DNA from: Pseudomonadota bacterium
Lineage (GTDB): Bacteria; Pseudomonadota; Gammaproteobacteria; Burkholderiales; Burkholderiaceae_E
Direction of reading: 5' to 3'
Assembly (NCBI GenBank): GCA_023388075.1
Contig: JAEWGX010000126.1
Coordinates: 1-36,742 of the forward strand
DNA length: 36,742 bases
The position numbers were made by a program, and so were the translations under genes. This document shows positions 30,165 through 36,742 of the stretch, in pieces (the stretch's first letter is position 1; each line of letters begins with the position of its first letter). The notes beneath the pieces are model-generated. The model had not been told where the DNA came from and searched no databases. It worked only from the letters and a program-made list of their open reading frames with translations.

Positions 30165-31682
30165 TCATTGCAGCGCCTGCGCGGGCGCCGGGAAACGGGG
30201 ACCGAGCGGGCGCAGCCGGATGCCGCGGCGCAGCCGCTTCCAGTCGAATTCGGCCGGATCGGCGAGCGCCGGACCCGGCGAGCGGACCACCAGCACCTCG
30301 CGGGCGATGGGCTGGAAGTCGGCGCGGAAGTGCACCGAGCTCTTGACCGCGACGATGCGGTGGCGGATCGGCTCGACCCCGACATGCCGGAACATCGCCT
30401 GGTCGCCGGCCTGGCACTTCACCGAGGCAAGCACCACTCGCACCCCCGAGCGCTCCTCGCGCAGCAGCGCCATCGGCCCGAGGTTCATGCGGAACCCCTT
30501 GAACATGGGCCCGGTGCAGGTGAAGTGGCCGTCGCCCAGGCGCTCGACGCCGAATCGGCCGGCGAACGGGTGATGGCCGGCCATGCCCGAGATGGCGCCC
30601 AACGCGAAGTCCGCGCTCGCGCCGGCGCCGACGGCATGCGCGCGCTCGGCGCTCCGCGGATCGATCAGCAGGCCGAGCACCGCATCGGGCGCGCGGGCGG
30701 CCACGAGCGCGGCGAGCAGGCCGGTGGTGTCGCCGTTGCCGCCGGCGCCCGGGTTGTCCTGCGTGTCGGCCAGCACCACCGGGGCGCCGGGCTCGCCGCG
30801 GGAGGCGGCGTGGGCCACGGCATCCTGCGGCGTCCACAGCGTCAGTGCGAAATCCGGCTCCGCGTCCTGCACCGCTGCCGCGAAGCGCTCGAGCGCCGAT
30901 TGCGCGAGCTCGGCGCCCGGCGCGTAGCAGACCGCGCTCATCTGGCACTCCGGGAAGTCCGCCATGGGAAAACCCTGCGCGAAGTCCAGCCAGACGCCCT
31001 GCTCCTCCTCGATGCGCGCGAGCAGTCGATAGAGGTCCGCGGCCGGTTCCGCGAGCGTGCACTGGGAGGGGATCGGCGTGAGGTAGTCGAAGGCGTGGAA
31101 CGCCTTGTGCAGGCGCCGGCTCCCGCCAGCCAGGCGCAGCAGGCGCCGGGCCCCGCGCGCGCCGGTCTCGGCCATGTCGACGTGCGGATAGGTACGGTAG
31201 ATGGTGAGCGCATCGGCCATTCGCACCATGCGCGCGGTCACGTTGGCATGCAGATCCAGGCTCGCCACCACCGGCACGCCCGGGCCGACGACTTCCCGTA
31301 CCCGCGCGAGGATCTCGCCCTCGCCATCGTCCACATGCTCGCAGACCATTGCTCCGTGAAGGTCCAGGTAGACGCCGTCGACCGGCAGTGCCTCGCTCAA
31401 GCGCGCGACCAGCGCGCCGACGATCGTCTCGAACGCCTCGCGGGTGACATGCGCCGATGGCGAAGCCGCGCCCCAGGCGAGCGCCACCGGCGTGTGGCCG
31501 TCGGCGCGAATGGTCTCGATCGCGCCGGCCACCGGCAGGTTCGCCCCGGCCACCGCATCGAAGAGGCCGTCGTCGTACTGCACCGTCGGCCAGCCGCCGC
31601 CCTGCACGAACGCCGCCAGGTCCGCGCGGGTGGGCGCGAAGGTATTGGTCTCGTGCTGCATGCCGCCGACGGCGATCCTCAT
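30165..31682 (-). CDS. M81 family metallopeptidase (MlrC-like)
   Basis: A 505-residue putative zinc hydrolase related to MlrC, which degrades the linear tetrapeptide product of microcystin breakdown. Metal-site style motifs occur in order: GGMQHETNTFAP (7-18), YLDLHGAMV (105-113), SLDLHANVT (141-149), TYPHVDMAETG (164-174) and DTQDNPGAGGNGDT, plus a C-terminal MlrC domain (FTCTGPMFKGFRMNLGPMAL). ATG at 31682 with AAGGAG seven bases upstream. M81 proteins are widespread in Burkholderiales without microcystin degradation and usually sit beside peptide/amide ABC importers, as here; the natural substrate is unknown. Confidence 0.9.
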   Translation of the reverse strand: MRIAVGGMQHETNTFAPTRADLAAFVQGGGWPTVQYDDGLFDAVAGANLPVAGAIETIRADGHTPVALAWGAASPSAHVTREAFETIVGALVARLSEALPVDGVYLDLHGAMVCEHVDDGEGEILARVREVVGPGVPVVASLDLHANVTARMVRMADALTIYRTYPHVDMAETGARGARRLLRLAGGSRRLHKAFHAFDYLTPIPSQCTLAEPAADLYRLLARIEEEQGVWLDFAQGFPMADFPECQMSAVCYAPGAELAQSALERFAAAVQDAEPDFALTLWTPQDAVAHAASRGEPGAPVVLADTQDNPGAGGNGDTTGLLAALVAARAPDAVLGLLIDPRSAERAHAVGAGASADFALGAISGMAGHHPFAGRFGVERLGDGHFTCTGPMFKGFRMNLGPMALLREERSGVRVVLASVKCQAGDQAMFRHVGVEPIRHRIVAVKSSVHFRADFQPIAREVLVVRSPGPALADPAEFDWKRLRRGIRLRPLGPRFPAPAQALQ

Positions 31683-31768
31683 GCGCGGGCTCCTTCCACG
31701 GCGGCTGTCGCCTCCTGACTCGTGAACCGGTCCAACGTCCCGCGCGCTGCGCGAGGCGAAACGGCGAG

Positions 31769-31774
31769 ATTGTA
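31769..31774 (-). promoter_or_regulatory. Likely -10 box for the M81 peptidase / amidase operon
   Basis: Minus-strand TACAAT (5 of 6 to consensus) lies 86 bases upstream of the M81 start codon in the 176-base gap shared with the divergent amidase gene. No convincing -35 box was found, so this is a candidate only. Confidence 0.35.
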
Positions 31775-31858
31775 TGCGCGGCGCGCGCAGCCGCTTCGGA
31801 GCGTCGGGGCGATTGCGGTACCCTGGAGGCAGGCCGACATCCGCAAGGAGGAGACATC

Positions 31859-33331
31859 GTGACGGAGCGAGGACGGTCCCGGGACGCCGGCGACCCTTGC
31901 TGGATGAGCGCGGGCGCGCTCACTGCCTGCTACGCCGCGCGCACGCTCTCGCCGGTGGAGGCCACGCGCGCGACGCTCGCGCGCATCGACGCGCTGGATC
32001 CCCGGATCAATGCCTATTGCCTCGTCGACCACGAGGCGGCGATGGCGGCGGCGCGCGCGTCCGAGGCGCGCTGGATGCAGGGCACGCCGCTCGGCCGTCT
32101 CGACGGCGTGCCGGCCTCGATCAAGGACCTGATCCTCACGCGCGGCTGGCCGACGCTGCGCGGCTCCCGAACCATCGACCCGGACCAGCCCTGGGAAGAC
32201 GATGCGCCGGCGACCGCGCGCCTGCGCGAGGCCGGCGCGGTGCTTCTCGGCAAGACCACGACGCCGGAGTTCGGGTGGCGCGCGAGCACGGATTCGTCGC
32301 TCACGGGCGTCACCCGCAACCCGTGGGACACCGCGCTCACGCCCGGCGGCTCGTCCGGCGGCGCGGCAGCGTCGGTGGCCGCCGGCATGGGGGCGCTTGC
32401 CGTGGGCACGGACGGCGGCGGATCGATCCGGATACCGGCCGCTTTCACCGGCACCGTCGGCATCAAGCCGCAGTTCGGCCGGGTGCCGGCCTGGCCGGCT
32501 TCGCCGATGGGCACGGTGGCGCACCTGGGGCCGCACGCGCGCACCGTCGCCGATGCCGCCGCCATGCTGGACGTGCTGGCGCGCCCCGATCCGCGCGACG
32601 GCTGGTCGCTTGCGCCCACCGACCGTGCCCATGCCCTCGCCGCCTTCGCCCCCGGCCGCGACGATGCGCCGCCGGACCTGCGCGGCGTGCGGATCGCGTA
32701 CAGCCCCACGCTCGGCTACGTTGACTGCCTGGACCCGGAGATCGCGAACGCGCTCGACACCGCGGCCCGCACCTTCGAGGAGCTCGGCGCGATCGTGGAG
32801 CAGAAAGATCCGGGTTTCCCCGACTGTCACGACACCTTCCTGGTGCACTGGATGGCGAGCGCGCGCGTCATGGTGCAGAAGCTTCCACCGGCGAAGCGCG
32901 CGCTGCTGGATCCCGGGCTCGTCGCAGCCACCGAGGACGCGGCCCGCTACACCCTTGCCGACTTCCTCGAGGCGCAGGACCAGCGGTTGCGCATCTCGAT
33001 CGCGATGCGCCAGCTCGCGCTCACCCATGACCTCCTGCTCACGCCCGCGACGGCGCTGCTGCCCTTCGAGACCGGGCTGGTCGCGCCGCCGCCCGAGGGG
33101 CGCACCCGGCGCGCGGTCGCGCCTTTCGACTGGACCTGGTGGACGCCCTACTCCACGCCCTTCAACCTCAGCCAGCAGCCCGCGGTCGTGCTGCCGTGCG
33201 GCCGCAGCGCGAGCGGCCTGCCGATCGCATTGCAGCTCGTGGGCCGGCACCACGACGAGGCGGCGTGCATCGCCGCGGGGGCGGCGTACGAGGCGGCGAC
33301 GCACTGGCATCGGGCCGCGCCGCCCTGTTGA
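31859..33331 (+). CDS. Amidase signature family amidohydrolase
   Basis: Second amidase of the cluster, 490 residues, only moderately similar to the first. Triad: Lys89 (GVPASIKDLI), cis-Ser165 in PGGSSGGAAASVAAG and nucleophile Ser189 in GTDGGGSIRIPAAF. C-terminal family block: STPFNLSQQPAVVLPCGRS with GLPIALQLVGRHHDE. GTG at 31859 has AAGGAGGAG at 31845-31853, so it is preferred to ATG 31904. Divergent from the M81 gene and 87 bases before the ABC binding protein; the importer's own promoter overlaps this gene's stop. Likely releases acids or ammonia from imported amides or peptides. Confidence 0.92.
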   Translation: MTERGRSRDAGDPCWMSAGALTACYAARTLSPVEATRATLARIDALDPRINAYCLVDHEAAMAAARASEARWMQGTPLGRLDGVPASIKDLILTRGWPTLRGSRTIDPDQPWEDDAPATARLREAGAVLLGKTTTPEFGWRASTDSSLTGVTRNPWDTALTPGGSSGGAAASVAAGMGALAVGTDGGGSIRIPAAFTGTVGIKPQFGRVPAWPASPMGTVAHLGPHARTVADAAAMLDVLARPDPRDGWSLAPTDRAHALAAFAPGRDDAPPDLRGVRIAYSPTLGYVDCLDPEIANALDTAARTFEELGAIVEQKDPGFPDCHDTFLVHWMASARVMVQKLPPAKRALLDPGLVAATEDAARYTLADFLEAQDQRLRISIAMRQLALTHDLLLTPATALLPFETGLVAPPPEGRTRRAVAPFDWTWWTPYSTPFNLSQQPAVVLPCGRSASGLPIALQLVGRHHDEAACIAAGAAYEAATHWHRAAPPC

Positions 33332-33355
33332 CAGGGTACCGTTGGGCTGCACAAT
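33328..33355 (+). promoter_or_regulatory. Sigma-70-like promoter for the ABC importer genes
   Basis: A perfect TTGACA (33328-33333) is 16 bases from CACAAT (33350-33355, 4 of 6 to TATAAT). The -35 box overlaps the TGA of the upstream amidase. Transcription would start near 33362, giving a leader of about 57 bases before the binding-protein ATG. Confidence 0.65.
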
Positions 33356-33418
33356 AGCCGCTCCAACAATCGAGACGAACAACGCGAACGCGTGCAAGCG
33401 CGACCATCGGAGGAACTC

Positions 33419-35080
33419 ATGGGCATGGCTGATACATCGGAGGGCGGCATCGCCCACGGAGCAGGTCGGTTCTTCGCGCGTGACGCGCACCTCGGCAGGG
33501 TTCGCGGGCTGTTCGCCGCCACGCTGACCGCGGCGATGCTCGCGGCCGGCGCGCTGGCATCGGCGCCCGCGCAGGCCCAGACCACGCTGCGAGCGGTCAT
33601 GCACTCGGACCTGAAGATCGTGGATCCGATCTTCACCACCGCGTACATCACCCGCAACCACGGGTACATGATCTACGACACCCTGTTCGCCACCGACGGC
33701 AACGGCGAGGTCAAGCCGCAGATGGTGGACAAGTACAGCGTGTCGGACGACAAGCTGAAGTGGACCTTCACCCTGCGTGACGGCCTGCTGTTCCACGACG
33801 ACAAGCCGGTGACCAGCGAGGACGTGATCGCCTCGCTGCAGCGCTGGGGCAGCCGCGACGCCACCGGCCAGAAGCTGATGAGCTTCGTGAAGGAGATGAA
33901 GGCCGTCGACGACAAGACCTTCGAGATCTCGCTCAACTCGCCCACCGGCCTGATGCTGCTCGCGCTTGGCAAGCCGTCGTCGCAGGTGCCGTTCATCATG
34001 CCCAAGCGCATCGCGCAGACGCCCGGCGGCGAGCAGATCAAGGAATACATCGGCTCCGGGCCGTTCGTCTTCAAGGTGGACGAGTGGAAACCGGGCGATC
34101 GCGCGGTCTACGTCAAGTTCGACAAGTACAAGCCGCGCAGCGAGCCGCCGTCGGGCCTCGCGGGCGGCAAGGTGGTGAAGGTCGACCGCATGGAGTGGAT
34201 CGCCATGCCGGAGCAGCAGACCGCGGTGAACGCGCTGATCGCCGGCGAGATCGACATCATCGAGCAGCCGCGCCACGACCTGCTGCCCACGCTGGAGAAG
34301 GCCAAGGACGTGAAGCTCCTGGACCAGAACCCGCTCGGCAACCAGTACGCGTTCCGCTTCAACGTGCTGCATCCGCCGTTCGACAACCCGAAGGTGCGCG
34401 CCGCGCTCTACGAGGCCTTCAACCAGGAGGACTTCCTGCAGGCCACCATCGGGGACCCGAAGTACTACAAGGTCTGCAAGGCGATGTTCATCTGCGGCAC
34501 GCCGCTCGGCTCGGAAGAGGGCATGAAGGACAAGCTGGAGTCCAACATGAACAAGGCCCGGGCCATGCTGAAGGAGGCCGGCTACGACGGCACGCCGGTG
34601 GTGCTGCTGCACTCCACGGACCTGCAGGTGCTGACCAACCTCGCGCCGGTGGCGAAGTCGCTGATGGAGCGGGCCGGGATGAAGGTGGACATGCAGTCGA
34701 GCGACTGGCAGACCGTGGTGGCGCGGCGCGTGAAGAAGGAGCCGCCCTCGCAGGGTGGCTGGAACGTCATGCTGACATCCTGGGTCTCCGCCGACGTGCT
34801 GAACCCGGTCTCCACGTCGTTCGTCAATGCCTCGTGCGACAAGGCCAACTTCGGCTGGCCCTGCGACGAAGGGCTGGAGAAGCTGCGTGACCAGTTCGCC
34901 CGCGAGACGGATCCGGCCAAGCAGAAGGAGATCGCCAACGCCGTGCAGACGCGGATGGTCAACGAGTACCCCACCCACATCTACCTGGGCCAGTGGTACC
35001 AGCCGATGGCCCACCGGAGCAACGTGAGCGGCATCATCGTCGCGCCGGCGCAGGGCTTCTGGAACGTGGAGAAGAAGTAG
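33419..35080 (+). CDS. ABC peptide/opine-type substrate-binding protein (SBP family 5)
   Basis: Periplasmic receptor of a DppABCDF-type importer, 553 residues. Signal peptide of about 53 residues with a long n-region, hydrophobic core LFAATLTAAMLAAGALASAP and cleavage near AQA-QTT. The SBP_bac_5 pattern follows: VMHSDLKIVDPIFTTAYITR, YDTLFATDGNGEVKPQMVDKYSVSDD, WTFTLRDGLLFHDDKPVTSEDVIASLQRWG, IGSGPFVF and YAFRFNVLHPPFDNPKVRAAL. ATG at 33419 with GGAGGA (33409-33414); a second ATG two codons on is also possible. It is first of an operon with at least two permeases. Ligand is probably a peptide or amide-containing compound, judged from the flanking hydrolases. Confidence 0.93.
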   Translation: MGMADTSEGGIAHGAGRFFARDAHLGRVRGLFAATLTAAMLAAGALASAPAQAQTTLRAVMHSDLKIVDPIFTTAYITRNHGYMIYDTLFATDGNGEVKPQMVDKYSVSDDKLKWTFTLRDGLLFHDDKPVTSEDVIASLQRWGSRDATGQKLMSFVKEMKAVDDKTFEISLNSPTGLMLLALGKPSSQVPFIMPKRIAQTPGGEQIKEYIGSGPFVFKVDEWKPGDRAVYVKFDKYKPRSEPPSGLAGGKVVKVDRMEWIAMPEQQTAVNALIAGEIDIIEQPRHDLLPTLEKAKDVKLLDQNPLGNQYAFRFNVLHPPFDNPKVRAALYEAFNQEDFLQATIGDPKYYKVCKAMFICGTPLGSEEGMKDKLESNMNKARAMLKEAGYDGTPVVLLHSTDLQVLTNLAPVAKSLMERAGMKVDMQSSDWQTVVARRVKKEPPSQGGWNVMLTSWVSADVLNPVSTSFVNASCDKANFGWPCDEGLEKLRDQFARETDPAKQKEIANAVQTRMVNEYPTHIYLGQWYQPMAHRSNVSGIIVAPAQGFWNVEKK

Positions 35081-35094
35081 GCCCGCGGGCGGGC
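35081..35094 (+). terminator. Short GC hairpin between binding-protein and permease genes
   Basis: GCCCG / CGGGC (35081-35085 and 35090-35094, 4-base loop) begins directly after the binding-protein TAG. Such intercistronic hairpins often stabilise the receptor part of ABC operon messages so that it exceeds permease levels. Short and without a T-run, so it is not a full terminator. Confidence 0.3.
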
Positions 35095-35119
35095 GGGGAC
35101 GCGGCGGGGGCCGGACGGC

Positions 35120-36061
35120 ATGTGGGCATACGTCGCCCGGCGCGTCTTCGCCGTGGTCCCGGTGCTGATGGTGGTGGCGCTGGTCGTCTTCCTGATGTTG
35201 CGCCTCACGCCCGGCGATCCGGCCGCGGTGATCGGCGGCGATTCGGCCACCAGCGCCGACATCGCCCAGATCCGGGAGAACCTCGGCCTCGACAAGCCGA
35301 TGGCCACCCAGTTCTTCATCTGGGTGGGCCGGATGCTCACCGGCGACTTCGGTGAATCCTTCTTCTACAAGCGCCCGGTGGCGAGCATCATCGCCGACCG
35401 GATCGAGCCCACCCTCGCCCTCGCGATCAGCACGATCACGCTGGCCACGCTGCTCGCGGTCCCGATGGGCACGCTGGCCGCCTATCGCCAGGGTTCCTGG
35501 GTGGACCGCATCGTGATGGCGTTCTCGGTCGCGAGCTTCTCGGTGCCGGTCTTCGTCACCGGCTATTGCCTGATCTGGTTGTTCTCGGTGAAGCTCGGCT
35601 GGCTGCCGGTGCAAGGCTACCAGTCCATCTCGCAGGGCTTCGGCGGCTTCATCGCGCGGCTGATCCTGCCCACCCTCGCGCTCGGCACCATCTACATCGC
35701 GCTGATCGCGCGGATGACGCGCACCAGCGTGCTGGAGGTGCTGAACGAGGATTACGTCCGCACCGCCCGGGCCAAGGGGCTGCCGGAGCTCAAGGTGGTG
35801 CTGAGCCATGCGCTGCGCAACGCAGCGGTGCCGATCGTCCCCATCATCGGCGTCGGCATCGCGCTGCTGATCGGCGGCGTGGTCGTGACCGAGAGCGTCT
35901 TCAACATCCCGGGGCTCGGTCGCCTCACGGTGGATGCGGTGCTCGCTCGTGACTACCCGACGGTGCAGGCGGTGATCATGCTGTTCTCGGTCGCCTACGT
36001 GCTGGTGAACCTGGTGATCGACCTGCTCTACACCGTGCTCGATCCGCGGATCCGCTACTGA
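35120..36061 (+). CDS. ABC importer permease, DppB type
   Basis: Inner-membrane permease of 313 residues with about six transmembrane helices. N-terminus MWAYVARRVFAVVPVLMVVALVV is typical of DppB/OppB; LTPGDPAAVIGG and the FGESFFYKRPV segment follow. The ABC-contacting EAA-like loop is EVLNEDYVRTARAKGLPELKVVLSHALRNAAVPIV, split here as NEDYVRTARAKGL plus HALRNAAVPI, and the end is FNIPGLGRLTVDAVLARDYP. ATG at 35120, 39 bases after the binding-protein stop. Pairs with the DppC-type permease next. Confidence 0.95.
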   Translation: MWAYVARRVFAVVPVLMVVALVVFLMLRLTPGDPAAVIGGDSATSADIAQIRENLGLDKPMATQFFIWVGRMLTGDFGESFFYKRPVASIIADRIEPTLALAISTITLATLLAVPMGTLAAYRQGSWVDRIVMAFSVASFSVPVFVTGYCLIWLFSVKLGWLPVQGYQSISQGFGGFIARLILPTLALGTIYIALIARMTRTSVLEVLNEDYVRTARAKGLPELKVVLSHALRNAAVPIVPIIGVGIALLIGGVVVTESVFNIPGLGRLTVDAVLARDYPTVQAVIMLFSVAYVLVNLVIDLLYTVLDPRIRY

Positions 36062-36075
36062 TCCGGCCCGGACCG

Positions 36076-36742
36076 ATGAAGAGCGCCTCCCCGATCGACG
36101 GCCACGGACCGGCCCTGCCCGGCGGCCACCTTCCCGGCATGCCGGACGCGGCGGATCCGCTCGGCGCCGAGCCGCTTGCCGTCGCCGGCGCGACGGCGGC
36201 GGCATCCCGCTCGGTGTGGCGCCGGCTGCTCGCGAACACCTCGGTGATGATCGGCGCCGTGCTCATCCTGCTGATCGCGCTGATGGGCGTGGCCGCGCCA
36301 CTCATCACCCCGGACGATCCGACCGCGATCAACCCCGCGGGGCGCAACAAGGCGCCGGGCGAGGAGATCAGCTTCCGCAACGACGACGGCCAGCGGGTGA
36401 AGAAGACGGTGCTGATGGGCACCGACACGCTCGGGCGCGACATCTTCAGCCGCGTGGTGTACGGCGCCCGCATCTCGCTGGTGGTCGGCATCCTGGTCGC
36501 GATCGCCTCGGTGGCCGCGGGCCTGCTCATCGGGCTGCTCTCGGGCTACTACCGCTGGCTGGACGGGATCGTGATGCGCTTCATGGACGGGCTGATGGCG
36601 ATCCCGTCCATCCTGCTCGCGATCGCGCTGGTCTCGCTCTCCGGAGCGAGCCTGATGGCGGTGGTGGTCGCCATCGCGATACCCGAGATACCCCGGGTGG
36701 TGCGCCTGGTGCGCTCCATCGTGCTCTCCATCCGCGAGGAGC
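36076..36742 (+). CDS. ABC importer permease, DppC type (cut by window end)
   Basis: Starts at ATG 36076, 14 bases after the DppB-type stop, and runs off the window after 222 complete codons without a stop. An N-terminal cytoplasmic stretch of about 50 residues, rich in Gly/Pro/Ala, precedes the first helix (VMIGAVLILLIALMGVAAPL). The DppC/OppC signature follows: LITPDDPTAINP, LMGTDTLGRDIFSRVVYGAR, ISLVVGILVAIASVAAG and FMDGLMAIPSILLAIALVSL. The remainder, including most of the EAA loop, lies outside. The ATPase genes are expected further downstream. Confidence 0.93.
   Translation, partial: MKSASPIDGHGPALPGGHLPGMPDAADPLGAEPLAVAGATAAASRSVWRRLLANTSVMIGAVLILLIALMGVAAPLITPDDPTAINPAGRNKAPGEEISFRNDDGQRVKKTVLMGTDTLGRDIFSRVVYGARISLVVGILVAIASVAAGLLIGLLSGYYRWLDGIVMRFMDGLMAIPSILLAIALVSLSGASLMAVVVAIAIPEIPRVVRLVRSIVLSIREE

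Noticed and set aside
30165..33331. Microcystin degradation (mlr) cluster
   Set aside because: Only an MlrC-like protein is present. M81 proteins are common beside peptide importers without this pathway, and no mlrA, mlrB or mlrD homologue is visible.
31679..36205. A 1508-codon open frame on the minus strand
   Set aside because: Antisense to the second amidase, the binding protein and the permeases, all of which have clear families and ribosome sites. The composition is a GC-driven shadow.

Overview
The window is very GC-rich bacterial chromosome, densely packed and with no gene-free stretch longer than about 220 bases. Gene content points to a betaproteobacterium, most likely Burkholderiales: three Bug-type solute receptors of the tripartite tricarboxylate transporter (TTT) class, a PhaM-type PHA-granule regulator, a Phasin_2 phasin, a DUF3014 protein and many CoA-dependent catabolic genes. 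No rRNA, tRNA, CRISPR, insertion sequence or phage gene was seen. This assignment is an inference from gene families, not from a marker gene.

Layout. 30-2902 (+): RhlE-type DEAD-box helicase overlapping a 14-TM-type MFS exporter. 2909-5405 (-): pxpB-pxpC-pxpA, the three-subunit 5-oxoprolinase, each junction a 4-base start/stop overlap. 5627-6049 (+): a small exported protein built of seven 13-14-residue repeats, the least explained gene here. 6134-9197 (-): RlpA lipoprotein, phasin, DUF3014 membrane protein, CoA-binding protein. 9372-13119 (+): FAH-family hydrolase, PhaM, a FIST sensor protein translationally coupled to PhaM, and an SDR-like oxidoreductase. phaP and phaM in one neighbourhood indicate a polyhydroxyalkanoate storer.

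14051-25125 is a catabolic region with two local regulators. A LysR regulator (-, apparently with a CTG start) faces a Bug receptor plus HpcH/HpaI aldolase. An IclR regulator (+) sits between a leftward class III CoA-transferase / acyl-CoA dehydrogenase / AcuI-type reductase operon and its own rightward operon (IclR, acyl-CoA dehydrogenase, Bug receptor, nitronate-monooxygenase-like flavoprotein). Next, leftward, come a 59-residue membrane peptide, a gamma-glutamylcyclotransferase-like protein and an alpha-methylacyl-CoA racemase with a complete catalytic triad. The probable theme is uptake, CoA activation and oxidation of branched or substituted carboxylic acids; the substrate cannot be read from sequence.

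25876-36742: a Bug gene broken by an internal deletion/frameshift, a FAD-dependent aromatic-type monooxygenase, then an amide/peptide module: amidase and M81 (MlrC-like) peptidase leftward, a second amidase rightward, followed by a DppABC-type ABC importer (binding protein, first permease, second permease cut by the window end). A good sigma-70-like promoter for the importer overlaps the stop codon of the second amidase.
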